Positions 43,100 to 53,621 of a DNA stretch of 64,000 bases are shown here, one piece after another. Every line of letters begins with the position of its first letter. Position 1 is the stretch's first letter. The DNA comes from Dendrolimus kikuchii (lineage: Eukaryota > Arthropoda > Insecta > Lepidoptera > Lasiocampidae), in assembly GCA_019925095.2 (NCBI GenBank), contig CM034411.1:9942001-10006000 (forward strand), written 5' to 3'. The notes under the pieces are model-generated. The model was not told the origin of the DNA, did not search any database, and saw only the letters and a program-made list of their open reading frames with translations. Both the position numbers and the translations under genes were made by a program.

Positions 43100-43117
43100 T
43101 GGTCTACTTCGAGCGGA
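43100..43117 (+). promoter_or_regulatory. Candidate primer binding site
   Basis: 'tggtctacttcgagcgga' begins with TGG, the complement of the tRNA CCA end, five bases after the 5' LTR. I could not assign the tRNA species. Confidence 0.5.
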
Positions 43118-43963
43118 TTTTTAATCCCTATTTTTTCGATAATTATCCAGCCAATAACCTTGAAGGTACCTCATTTTATATATTATATATTTAATGTTAT
43201 ATATTATTTCTAATATATTTAATAGTATTTTACAGCTAATCATTTCATTCTCTTATATACATTTATAAACGTTTATCCCGGTTTGTTCCCGAGTACTCTC
43301 GGAACCCTGGGATCCGTTTTATATACGTTTCCGCTATACATTTTTCTTATAATTTATGCTAATTACATTGGTCAGAACACCGTATATCGGGAAATAGTTT
43401 GCAATTATTGCAACGTTTCTCATTTACTTTTATAACCGCAAGATACTACGGTGGGATGAGTTATCAATTGATTAGATGAATTGTTCATATTTACGCCGCA
43501 TTTCTTTTCATTTGGTATTTATTCCATTTAGTTGTGATTTGCATCTATTTTGTCGCATATAATATTGAGGTACTGGAATCATCTTTGTTCGCGAGTCGTA
43601 GTTGCGCAGTGCATATTGTAATTTTTGAATCTACCCACGGTATATTTTTTCGTTCACATCTTGTGTTCACTACTTACGGCGGGTATTGGACTTTGTTCCG
43701 TATCATTTATCTACTATAACCGCAGTTTATATTCTTATATATAAATTCATTGTTAAGTATAACTTCGTTTGTTCTCTCATATAAGGGAGCGTTTATACAA
43801 ACCGCATTACAACTATTATATTTTTTGATTTATATATTTTGTTACATCAAAACAAGATTAATATAAACTCACGCATATAACCCGTTAAGGGTAGGCGATC
43901 TCTTATCATTTGCTTAATAATATTTTATTTATTTTTTCTATTTGAGTTTGAATTAAATTCAAT

Positions 43964-46900
43964 ATGCCTAAGTCTAAGGGCGACGAAGAATATGAAGAAT
44001 GTCAGGATCAGCCCCAGCTGGCTGTTCTTAAGGCAAAACGGGAAGTTTATTTTCAACGTATGCAACAACTTTATGATCTTGCTAAATCATCTGATATGAG
44101 CCCAGATGATTTTCTTCATAAATGTTCTACTATTGATGAAATTCATTCTAAATTTGAGCAAATATTGGATGACTATAATTCATTATGTTTAGAACTAAAT
44201 CCGAAATATCAAATAGATTACAAGGTTTGGTTAGCATTTGAAGATTTGTATAGTTTTGTTAAATGTGTTATGTCTCGCTATCAGACATCTTCGCAAGAAA
44301 CTCATCGTAATACTTCTAATTTTGTCAAACCAAAGCAAAAACTTCCGCCCATTGATCTTCTTTCATTTAATGGCGATGTCAAAAAATGGCCATTATTTTA
44401 TGCCCAATTCAAAAGTATGGTACATGAGAACGCGTCTTTATCCAATAGTGAAAAGGTATTTTATCTAATTGGAAGACTTTGTGATAAGGCAACCTCTGTA
44501 TGCGCAGGGTTGCCAGCAACAGGAGAGAATTATTCCTTAATCTGGAATGCATTAATACAAAAATATGATGATCCTCGCTCATTAGCATGCACATATCTCA
44601 ATCAAATGTTAGATTTCAAACCCATAAATAATAATAGTGCTGCCGGCTTAGATTCTTTTCTCAGTAATTTTAATTCATCCGTCGACGCTCTTAAACAACT
44701 AAAATTGAAGGATTTATTGGATTTTATAATTTTACATCTCGCACTTCAAAAACTCGATCAAGAAACTGTGAAGCTTTTTGAAATTACTTACCGGAAGGAA
44801 CAGATTCCGAACTACAATGACCTGGTACAGTTCTTGAAAGAACAGACTAAGGTTTTATCTAGAACTAATTCTGGTTCTAAAGTGAAATCATCAAAATCTT
44901 TTGTTGTAGATAATAATTCAAATAACTATTCTAAATGCATTTTGTGCAAACAGTCAGCACATAAACATTTATTTCAATGTGAATCCTTTATGAAAAAGAC
45001 TTCTAAGGATAGATATAGTTTTTTGAAAAATCAATCCTTTTGTCATAATTGCTTAAGCACTAATCATAAAACTTCGGCATGCACTTCAATTCGTAATTGT
45101 AATTATTGTGGAGCTAGACACCATTCTCTCTTACATTTTAATACGCAAGATAAACAACAATGTAATATTTCAACTAATTTGAATTGTCATCAATCACCTG
45201 CTGACTCTGCCAGAGACTCAGCACTCACCCTTTCGCGCGATGCGCAAACTTCACTTACCGCCGCGACGCAGTCACGTGACAGTCACGTGCGCTCGGGCGA
45301 TTTAAACCCGCTTCCGCAAACTAATGTGATTCAGAATCATACTTCGTTTTGCTCTGTATCACGTGATCAACCTTTAAGCTCAAATACAGTTACGTTATTG
45401 GGCACCGCGAAAATAAATGTGTTTGACAACCATAACCGCTTACATTCACTTAGATGTCTAGTAGACTCAGGCAGTCAAAGTGAATATATTTCTTTAGAAT
45501 GTTGTCAACGTTTGTCTTTATCTATTTCTAAGGAGCACCGTTTTAAGGAAGTGCAAGGAATTGGTGGTTCTTCGCAAACAATCCACGGTACTACTGCCGT
45601 GCGATTCACATCGCGCCACAATAGCAAACCGGTTTATGATATAAGGCCTTTAGTTGTCGGGAAAATTACGTCACAGCTACCTGAGGTGCAAGTAAACACG
45701 TCTACCTTTTCTCATTTAATTAATAAATTGAAGCTTGCTGACGATGATTTCTTTAAACCGGGTCCTATTGATTTGTTATTAGGAGTAAATGTATTTTGCA
45801 ATATTTTATTGCACGGTAAAATTATGAACGGTAAAAATATTCCATCCTTTTTAAACACAACGTTGGGTTATATCATTATGGGTGATGCTCCTATCGATTA
45901 TCAACACAGTTTGGTTTCCCGCGCTTTTTGTAGTTTTAGCGGTGAACCCTTAGATAGAACTTTACAAAAGTTCTGGGCAGTTGAGGAACTGCCCGAAAGG
46001 ACATTTTTAAGCCCGGATGAACAGGAGTGTGAGAATATTTATTCTTCAACCACCACTCGTAATGACGACGGGTCATTCTCCGTCTCTCTTCCTTTTAAGG
46101 AAAACCCTGATAAATTGGGTAACTCTTATGTTACGGCCAAACGTCGTTTCGAGCTTTTAGAAAAGCGATTTTCTAAATGCCCTGACCTTCATGTAAAATA
46201 TAATGAAGTCATTCGCGATTACATCTCTCAGGATATTTTAAATGAAGTTTCAGAAAATAACATTTCGTCTTCTGGCTTCTACCTACCTCACCATCCAGTA
46301 GTGCGTGAGGATAAAGCTACCACGCGCTTGCGTATCGTACTCGATGGCAGTGCTACGACCGATTCTAATCTATCGTTGAATGATATTTTGCATCCTGGCT
46401 GTAATTTACAGAGTGAGATTTTTCATGTTTTATTAAATGTACGAATATTTCCAATTGCTTTTCTTGCCGACGTTAAGCAAATGTATCTTTGTATTTTTGT
46501 TCACCCTGAACACCGCAAATTTCAACGGATTTTATACCGTTTCTCTCCAGATGATAGGCTGGCAACTTATGAGTTCACTCGGGTAACATTTGGACTTCGC
46601 TCCTCACCTTTTCTAGCTCTTCGCACGCTTCGCGAGCTAGCCAGGCTTGAAGGAAGGAAATTTCCATTAGCAGCTAGTATCTTAGAGAGAGATATTTATA
46701 TGGATGACATCGCTTCCTCTGCTTCTTCTCTCAAGGAAGCAGTAGAGACAGCAAATCAATTAATTAAATTATTTAAATCAGGAGGTTTCGACCTAGTCAA
46801 GTGGACTAGTAATTCACTCGAGTTTTTGCAACACATCCCTGTTTCTCATAGACATTCAGAATCTATTTCATTTGAGACAGATGACGTCTATAAAATATTG

Positions 46901-49246
46901 GGCTTACGGTGGTTACCATCAACAGATACATTTTATTTTGTGATTTCGCAACCACCGCCCCATTGTACTAAACGCACTATTTTGTCTGTAACAGCTAGAC
47001 TGTACGATGTTTTAGGACTCGTAGGTCCAGTTATACTTTTCGCGAAACTACTGATTAAAGAACTTTGGCTACTTAAAATTTCTTGGGATGAGTCACCACC
47101 TAAGCAGATTATTGATATGTGGAAAACATACATTTCAGAATTACCATTAATTTCCACATTAAGGTTTCCTCGCCACCTTGGCATTAGAAGGAGCTCTAGG
47201 GTTTCGTTACTCGCGTTCTCCGATGCCAGCGAAAAGGCATATGGGAGTGTCATTTATTTACATGTCCAGAATGATAACGAAAGGCCTATAGTTTCTTTAG
47301 TTAGTTCCAAATCTCGCGTGTCGTCTCCGTCAAGGATTGTAACTTTAGCTCGACTAGAGCTTAATTCTTTAGTTTTATCAGCAAAATTAGTTCGCAGTGT
47401 TTATGATTCTATTTTCAACCGCCATCCTATTGATGACGTATATATATTCTCTGATTCAATAGTTGCGTTATGCTGGATTTCATCTTCGCCACATCGATTT
47501 AATACTTATGTTGCCAATCGTATATCACAATTTCAAACTTTAATTTCAACTAATAATTTATTTCACATAGCAGGTGCAGAGAATCCTGCTGATTTTATAT
47601 CTAGAGGTTTAAGACCAAGTCAAATCATTAATAATGAGCTATGGCTTTCAGGCCCACCATGGGCTTCTAGTCCCATTAATGAGTGGCCTATTAAGAAGTT
47701 TAGTCTAAACGTAAATAAACATTTACCGGAAGCTAAAACCGTTATTCATTTAGCCAAAACTTATACTGACAATAATCCACTTCTTCATTTGTCAGCTAAA
47801 TTTTCATCCTGGATGAAATTTTTGAGATCTACTGTTTATGTTCTCAGATTTTTAAAACGTTTACCTCTTGATAACACTATTTCGACAAATGATTTGAATT
47901 CAGCGGAGTTAGCTGTAATTAAAGCTGTACAACAACATTATTTTGAACCGGACCTTCATAATATAAAGAAGGGTAATAATTGCTCAACATCCATTAGAAA
48001 ACTATCACCTTTTATCGTTGATAATATTTTGCGTGTAGGTGGTCGTCTTAAAAATTCTTCTTTAGATTTTTCACATAAACACCCAATATTATTACCAAAA
48101 AAAGATCATATTGTAGACCTCATTATTGACTTTTATCACAAGGAAAACTGTCATGCGGGACCACAGTTATTACTTTCGATTATACGACAAAGATTTTGGA
48201 TATGCTCTGGTTTACGAGCCATCAAAAAACGCATTCGCTTATGTTTCAAATGTTTTAGATTTAAACCTAAACAAATATTTCCTATTATGGCGGACCTGCC
48301 ACGTTATCGAGTGGACGAACCTATCAAGGCTTTTACCCATACGGGAATTGATAACGCGGGACCATTATATATTACTTTGACGAGAAAACGCGGAGTCCGG
48401 AGCCAAAAGGCATATTTATGTATATTTATTTGTTTAGTAACTCGAGCTGTTCACCTCGAACTAGCTTCAGACTTAAGCTCCGCTACGTTCCTCGATGCTT
48501 TTCGTAGATTTCTATCGCGACGTGGGCCATGTCAGTTTATATATAGTGACAATGGCACTAATTTCGTGGCCGCTAAGGCATACTTAAATGAACTTTATTC
48601 ATTTTTAGCCAGTGACCAATATTATAAGGATTTCACAAACGAGCTGGCTAAAAATCGGATAACCTGGAGTACGATTCCCCCATTGGCAAGTCACTTTGGA
48701 GGGATCTGGGAATCAAACATTAAAAGTGTTAAATCACTTCTTTTCCGTTGTATTGGAAAGCAAATTCTTACTTTTGAAGAAATGTATACTGTGCTTAACC
48801 AAATAGAAGCAGTACTTAATAGTCGGCCTCTCAGTTTATTGAGTACTGACCCTGCAGAACCATCTGCTTTAACGCCCGCTCATTTTCTACATACAGCACC
48901 GCTAACATTTCTTCCTTCTCCTAATATTGACTTAGATAAGACCAATCTTTTAAATCGTTTTTCTCTAATGAATGCTTTAGTTAAGTCTTTTTGGAACCGC
49001 TTTAAATTAGAATATCTTCATAGTCTGCAAATGCGGAATAAATGGAATACTTCATCTAATTCCCCTGCTGTAGGCATGGTAGTTTTGATTAATGTTGAGA
49101 ATTCACCGCCGCTACATTGGCCTCTAGGTATTATAACTAAGCTTTTTCCCGGTAACGACGGTGTTGCTAGGGTAGCTGAGGTTAAAACCTCAAGCAAAAC
49201 TTACCGACGTCCTATCGTTAAGCTCTCTCCACTACCCGTGCAGTAG
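43964..49246 (+). CDS. BEL/Pao gag-pol polyprotein (1760 aa)
   Basis: A single frame with the full BEL/Pao order. Gag occupies about residues 1-320, including a DUF1759-type core near 125-220 ('FNGDVKKWPLFYAQFKSM'). Three CCHC-like zinc motifs start at 325 (CILC), 360 (CHNC) and 379 (CNYC). The aspartic protease has its DSG at 501-503. The RT has YMDD at 912-915. The Pao connection region is near 975-1080 ('LGLRWLPSTDTFYF'), and the RNase H 'FSDAS' has D1087. The integrase has an HHCC-like zinc segment near 1390-1430, then D1463 (TGID), D1529 (YSDNG) and E1583 (WES). A DUF5641-type tail ends the protein. The ATG at 43964 is the first of the frame. No stops, frameshifts or missing catalytic residues were seen. 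Confidence 0.95.
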   Translation: MPKSKGDEEYEECQDQPQLAVLKAKREVYFQRMQQLYDLAKSSDMSPDDFLHKCSTIDEIHSKFEQILDDYNSLCLELNPKYQIDYKVWLAFEDLYSFVKCVMSRYQTSSQETHRNTSNFVKPKQKLPPIDLLSFNGDVKKWPLFYAQFKSMVHENASLSNSEKVFYLIGRLCDKATSVCAGLPATGENYSLIWNALIQKYDDPRSLACTYLNQMLDFKPINNNSAAGLDSFLSNFNSSVDALKQLKLKDLLDFIILHLALQKLDQETVKLFEITYRKEQIPNYNDLVQFLKEQTKVLSRTNSGSKVKSSKSFVVDNNSNNYSKCILCKQSAHKHLFQCESFMKKTSKDRYSFLKNQSFCHNCLSTNHKTSACTSIRNCNYCGARHHSLLHFNTQDKQQCNISTNLNCHQSPADSARDSALTLSRDAQTSLTAATQSRDSHVRSGDLNPLPQTNVIQNHTSFCSVSRDQPLSSNTVTLLGTAKINVFDNHNRLHSLRCLVDSGSQSEYISLECCQRLSLSISKEHRFKEVQGIGGSSQTIHGTTAVRFTSRHNSKPVYDIRPLVVGKITSQLPEVQVNTSTFSHLINKLKLADDDFFKPGPIDLLLGVNVFCNILLHGKIMNGKNIPSFLNTTLGYIIMGDAPIDYQHSLVSRAFCSFSGEPLDRTLQKFWAVEELPERTFLSPDEQECENIYSSTTTRNDDGSFSVSLPFKENPDKLGNSYVTAKRRFELLEKRFSKCPDLHVKYNEVIRDYISQDILNEVSENNISSSGFYLPHHPVVREDKATTRLRIVLDGSATTDSNLSLNDILHPGCNLQSEIFHVLLNVRIFPIAFLADVKQMYLCIFVHPEHRKFQRILYRFSPDDRLATYEFTRVTFGLRSSPFLALRTLRELARLEGRKFPLAASILERDIYMDDIASSASSLKEAVETANQLIKLFKSGGFDLVKWTSNSLEFLQHIPVSHRHSESISFETDDVYKILGLRWLPSTDTFYFVISQPPPHCTKRTILSVTARLYDVLGLVGPVILFAKLLIKELWLLKISWDESPPKQIIDMWKTYISELPLISTLRFPRHLGIRRSSRVSLLAFSDASEKAYGSVIYLHVQNDNERPIVSLVSSKSRVSSPSRIVTLARLELNSLVLSAKLVRSVYDSIFNRHPIDDVYIFSDSIVALCWISSSPHRFNTYVANRISQFQTLISTNNLFHIAGAENPADFISRGLRPSQIINNELWLSGPPWASSPINEWPIKKFSLNVNKHLPEAKTVIHLAKTYTDNNPLLHLSAKFSSWMKFLRSTVYVLRFLKRLPLDNTISTNDLNSAELAVIKAVQQHYFEPDLHNIKKGNNCSTSIRKLSPFIVDNILRVGGRLKNSSLDFSHKHPILLPKKDHIVDLIIDFYHKENCHAGPQLLLSIIRQRFWICSGLRAIKKRIRLCFKCFRFKPKQIFPIMADLPRYRVDEPIKAFTHTGIDNAGPLYITLTRKRGVRSQKAYLCIFICLVTRAVHLELASDLSSATFLDAFRRFLSRRGPCQFIYSDNGTNFVAAKAYLNELYSFLASDQYYKDFTNELAKNRITWSTIPPLASHFGGIWESNIKSVKSLLFRCIGKQILTFEEMYTVLNQIEAVLNSRPLSLLSTDPAEPSALTPAHFLHTAPLTFLPSPNIDLDKTNLLNRFSLMNALVKSFWNRFKLEYLHSLQMRNKWNTSSNSPAVGMVVLINVENSPPLHWPLGIITKLFPGNDGVARVAEVKTSSKTYRRPIVKLSPLPVQ

Positions 49247-49441
49247 ATGGAGTATACATAATATTTATATTTACATTACTTTATCATATTACGTTTATAT
49301 TTATATACATATATTTATGTATAAATAATTATGTATTTTTGCTTTATTCGTTTATATCACTTACAACTAAGTTTTCATTAATACTACTATCTATCGCTAC
49401 TGTATTAATTTTTTTTCTCTATCTCTTAAAGGGGTACCTTT

Positions 49442-49456
49442 AAGGCGGGGGGCATA
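49442..49456 (+). promoter_or_regulatory. Polypurine tract
   Basis: 'aaggcggggggcata' directly precedes the TGGT start of the 3' LTR, the position of the plus-strand primer. Confidence 0.7.
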
Positions 49457-49827
49457 TGGTAATTAATTCCATTCCACAAAACCTTCCCACCCGTCCTATT
49501 CTCGCCGCATCAAACTGATGTAAAAAATTATACTAAAAACGCACGACAAGAGCCGCATCCCCCGTTCCGTCTCAGTACGTCGTTCGCACCACACGCAAAG
49601 ATTTGATCGCTCCGCCGTATATAAAAAACCGCTCTTAAAAATAAGACTGTGCGCACGTCTCGCGAAATAAATACATAAAAAGTTAAAAGGACTCTTCGGA
49701 CCTGTTGCTGACTTTGAAGCAGAAGAGAACCAGAGCAGCTGCATCCGGTGAGTTCCTTCCAATCCAAATTGTACCTATACAGTCCACAAGAACCCCCAAA
49801 ATCAAATGGTGATTTTGTTTCCCACCA
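49457..49827 (+). repeat. BEL/Pao 3' LTR (complete)
   Basis: 371 bases bounded by TGGT and ACCA, which are inverted complements. It carries the same TATA and AATAAA signals as the 5' copy. Confidence 0.92.
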
Positions 49828-51297
49828 TGTCCTTATGCAACTTGTGCTGGAGGACGGGAAAGGTTCCCAAGGACTGGAGGCGCGCTGTCATCGTGCCCTT
49901 GTATAAAGGCAAGGGGTCACGTATGGAGTGCGCCAGCTACAGGGCCATCAGTTTGATCAGCACAGCATCTAAAATGTATGCGAAGATTATTGAAAAGAGA
50001 ATGAGAGTTGTATCCGATGGATTACTGTGGGATGCATAAGGTGGTTTCAGAAATGGAAGGGGATGTATGGATCAAGTTTTCTCTCTCCGCAATATCGTAG
50101 AGAAGCAGCTGGCTATGGGCCGGAAGGTTTTCTGCGGTTTTGTGGATCTAGAGAAAGCATTTGACAGGGTTGTGCGGAAGGACCTCTGGGACATATTGCC
50201 CGGATATGGGATTAATGGCCAATTGATGCGTGCTGTGCAGTCCACTTACGAGGGCTGTATGGCATGCGTGCGAGTGGAAGGCAGCCTGTCGCCCTGGTTT
50301 GACGTCAATATTGGCGTCCGCCAGGGCTGCGTGCTGTCGGCTTTGCTGTTCATCCTATATCTGGACGATTGTCTCCAGAGAATAAGATTGATGGATGTTG
50401 GGGTGCGGATGAGTGATCTAGTTGTAAGCACCTTGCTTTATGCGGATGATGCCGTGCTTTTAGCCGAATCGCCATCAGAACTGCAAACACTAGTCACAAT
50501 GATGAAAGATGACTGTCAGTCGAGAGGCTTACATTTGAATGCGAAGAAAACAAAGGTTATGGTGTTTGAAAGAGAAGAAACCAGAACGAATGCAAGGATA
50601 ATGGTCGATGATGTTATGCTGGAGCAAGTGAATGAGTTTGTATATCTTGGATGTGCTTTTAGCAGGGATGGAAGGTACACCGCTGATATAGAAAGAAGAG
50701 TGAATTTGGGGAATAGTGTGAATGGAGCGTTAGGTAAACTTCTAGGCGCTAAGAACCTCAGCCAGAAGGCCCAGCTCGCCATACACAACGCGGTGCTGGT
50801 ACCTACGCTCACGTATGGATGCGAGAGTTGGGTATGGAAGAAAGAGCATGAAAGTAGAGTAAACGCGGTCGAGATGCGAGCACTGCGCAAAATCTGCGGA
50901 GTGACGCTCGCGGATCGCGTTCGTAATACCGAAGTAAGAAAGAGAGTTGGTCTGAAAGAGAGTGTCGGGGTGAAGGTAAGGAAAGGAATGCTCCGGTGGT
51001 TCGGGCATGTGGAAAGAATGCATGATGAAAGAATGACTAAACAGATATACAATGCAAAAGTGGATGGATGCAGAAGTCGTGGAAGGCCACGACACACCTT
51101 CCATGATCAAATTGATCGTGTACTAGCAGAAGGTGATGTCAGGAGCCTTAAGAACAGACGAGCTTGCATGACAAGAGTTATGAATGTCAAAGAGGCAAGT
51201 GAGGTGTGTAAGAATAAGCCTAAATGGCGCTCTGTTGTTCGTGCCTACCCCGCGAGGGAACTGGCGTGAAGTTATGTATGTATGTATGTATGTAAAT
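49828..51297 (+). pseudogene. RTE LINE, 3' part: reverse transcriptase (split by BEL/Pao)
   Basis: The RT resumes right after the 3' LTR: 'LCNLCWRTGKVPKDW', 'AVIVPLYKGKG', 'YRAISLISTASKMYAKIIEK', then an in-frame TAA at 50037 where family members usually read 'QGGFR'. It continues 'GFVDLEKAFDRVVRKDLWDI', 'GVRQGCVLSALLFILYLDD', 'LLYADDAVLLAESPSELQTL' (YADD near 50440), 'NEFVYLGCAFSRDG' and 'MLRWFGHVERMHDERMTKQI', ending 'AYPARELA' at 51269. A very short 3' UTR leads into (ATGT)n, typical of RTE elements. RT core motifs expected between the endonuclease and 'LCNLC' are missing. The stop, the split and the missing block make it dead. Confidence 0.9.
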
Positions 51298-51359
51298 AAA
51301 AAATGCATTCATTAAAATATACCTAAACCTAACTAAATCATAATTTTAATAAACCTGCG

Positions 51360-51565
51360 AAAAATCGAAATGTGTGCTGGGACACATAGTAGAAGTAAAA
51401 AAAAATATTTTCAAATTGGACAAGTACATTAATAATCTGCCCGTAAAACTTCAAGTTAAAATTTGGTTGCGTTTCGTTTTCCCTCTTATCCGTTGCCATT
51501 CGTTTTTCCACTTGTTCGTTGAAGTTTCACTTCTACAATGTGTGCCAGCACACATTTCGATTTTT
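51360..51565. mobile_element. 206-bp inverted-repeat (MITE-like) element
   Basis: Termini of about 37 bases are inverted complements with few mismatches: 'aaaaatcgaaatgtgtgctg' on the left against 'cagcacacatttcgattttt' on the right, extending to 'tagaagt / acttcta'. The interior holds repeated 'cgtttttccacttgttcgtt' words shared with 34195-34373. No coding capacity. Confidence 0.65.
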
Positions 51566-52419
51566 TATATACAGATTCATATATTCATATTTTCACTCTT
51601 TTATTATAAAACAATATTGGCATTTATAAAATTTAAATAATAAACCACATAAAATCATAGATGTTACATTGCTAGGCTCAGGAGTCTCCCTAACACAGAA
51701 TAGGCGGTTTGCCACATCGGTAATTTCTGTTCGCCGAATTTCCCACTATGTAGCTGTATTGTTTGCGAGAAAATTTTAAATGAATTATGGAATAAAAACT
51801 GCTTAAGCTGTGAATGCACCTTATCCTACATAATTCAAACCTACATTATTGGAATGGAGAGTAAGCAGCTAAGTTACTACAACATTTCGAAAATTTCACA
51901 ATGATAAAATCAGCCACGTCTGAAACGTTTTTACACTATGCTTAACTACCCTTTCTCTATATCAGGGTGATTTAATAAGAATAACAGGGAATCTTTAGTT
52001 AAACCACACCTACTCTTTGTACGAAATCCCTGAATAAGTGTAGTGTAAAAAAGATTTAAAGGACATTGATCCCTTATGCATCCACCATCAATTATCCAGT
52101 ATAGTACGCTTCCACGTATCCATTTAAAACAACACGCCAATAAATCCGTCGTCAACAATTTCAAACATGCACCAGACGTTCGCCGAGAGCGGAACGTGTA
52201 CGCATCATGATCGATGTACCGCTATTGCGGTAGTGCGCGTCACATCCGACGGAACGGTGCGCGGGCGCATGGGACAGTAAGCCACCGGACAGGGTTGCCA
52301 GAAAGTTAAATAAAATAAGAAAAGTAACAATATTAAACTCATTTATTTGGAAATTATGTGCCATGTCAAAATTAAAGTATTACAATTTGGATATATGATT
52401 CATAAATCTTTATATTTAT
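51566..52419. other. AT-rich DNA with a CpG-rich patch
   Basis: Nothing is assigned. 52160-52300 is unusually rich in CG dinucleotides; a minus-strand frame crosses it ('GGLLSHAPAHRSVGCDAHYR') without a recognisable domain. Confidence 0.35.
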
Positions 52420-52640
52420 GCTCCTTTATGCAATACGTGAGCAGGCTATGGAATGAGTTCCCTCCCGCGGTTTTTCCGGAGCGCTACAATATGGGACTCT
52501 TCAAAAAGGGCGTATACAGATATTTAAAGTCTCAACGAGGTAGGCAACTCATCGGCTCCCTTAGTGTTGCAGATGTCCATGGGCGACGGTAGCCACTTGC
52601 TATCACGTCGACACGTATGCCAGTTTGCCTACAAGTAAAG
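52420..52640 (+). pseudogene. CR1-like LINE 3' end
   Basis: 'SRLWNEFPPAVFPERYNMGL', 'FKKGVYRYLK' and 'LIGSLSVADVHGRR' then a stop and 'gccagtttgcctacaag'. This is the ORF2 C-terminus of a LINE related to 3810-4558 and of the same subfamily as 35830-35985. Confidence 0.75.
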
Positions 52641-53307
52641 TAAAACAAATCATGCACTGCTTCAAGTATAGATATGCTTCATTAGTTATTTCGAACACCA
52701 AGTGAACGCATTTGATTACCGAAAATGTCCATAATTTCAGTTGTAGTATAAATTAAGAATTAAAAACAAGACATAGAATACCTAATTAGCCTATGATAGA
52801 GAGATACGACAGTGAGTTCGGATATTAACAACTTTAACCAACAGCTCTTGATACTAAGGTACTTTTTCATAAAAAAATTGTAAATATCTCAGAGGACAAA
52901 TCAATATACTTTACAAGTTTCCGTAGGCCAGGGAACCAATTTTTCTACAAGCCAAGTTGCGTGGGCTACCTTATCCTTCTAGATTATTTCTCCGCGTTTG
53001 CTGTTGAGATATGTCCATGTCCAAGACACTGAGGAGGGCATATCACTAAAACAAGTATGCAATAAAACTTTCACTTGTTTATATTACTGAAAAAAAAAAC
53101 AATACAATAAGTACTCTTTATTGTACACAATCAAAATAAAAACAATTATCTTAAACGCGGCATTATTGCTTAAAGCATTCCGTCCCTTCCAAGCAACCTT
53201 TCCATATGGACAAGATCTCAATGAAATCAGCTTTGACCTACAGACTAATAAAATACTAATATCTAATTATAAAACATATACGTACCCACGAAATAATACA
53301 GTTTTGT
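52641..53307. other. AT-rich DNA with a minus-strand retroelement tail
   Basis: 53110-53260 resembles 12870-13050 and looks like a minus-strand LINE end. Nothing else is recognised. Confidence 0.35.
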
Positions 53308-53621
53308 TCCGTTCAGGAACGGAGAAAGAACACAATTACCTGCGGCCGGGCGGCCCGTCGTAAGAGGCGACAAAACAACCCAAAGCCAGGTGGTAGGGTA
53401 TCTGCCCGTCTGGAAGGCTACCACCCCTAGTCTAGGGTATGCCGCCATAACAACCTTGAGTTGTTTTTCGGCATTAGTGGCCTGGTACCAAACTCCCACA
53501 AGAGAGCAGCAGTACATTTGTAACGACTTTGGTGTTGCAGATGTCCATAGGCGATGGTAACCGCTTACCATTACTTAGATGGGTCGTCTGCCTGCCTGCT
53601 GAACTCATGCAATAAAAAAAA
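53308..53621 (+). repeat. SINE-like repeat, copy 7
   Basis: Plus orientation: 'gttcaggaacggagaaagaa', 'gtcgtaagaggcgac', and tail 'ctgctgaactcatgcaataa'. The tail has extra substitutions relative to copies 3 and 4. Confidence 0.75.

Larger units (their letters stand above)
42735..49827 (+). mobile_element. BEL/Pao LTR retrotransposon, near-complete
   Basis: Two LTRs flank a 6.4-kb internal region with a primer-binding-like TGG at 43100, an ~870-base leader, one 1760-codon gag-pol frame and a purine-rich tract (49442-49456) abutting the 3' LTR. No envelope frame is present. LTR identity and the open polyprotein mark a very young copy, inserted into an RTE LINE in the same orientation. Confidence 0.93.

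Noticed and set aside
43964..49246. Envelope gene or endogenous retrovirus status
   Set aside because: No additional frame after integrase and no room before the 3' LTR; it is a gag-pol-only BEL/Pao element.
50516..51110. 193- and 122-codon minus-strand frames
   Set aside because: Antisense shadows of the RTE ORF2 C-terminus; the same antisense pattern recurs at every RTE 3' fragment.
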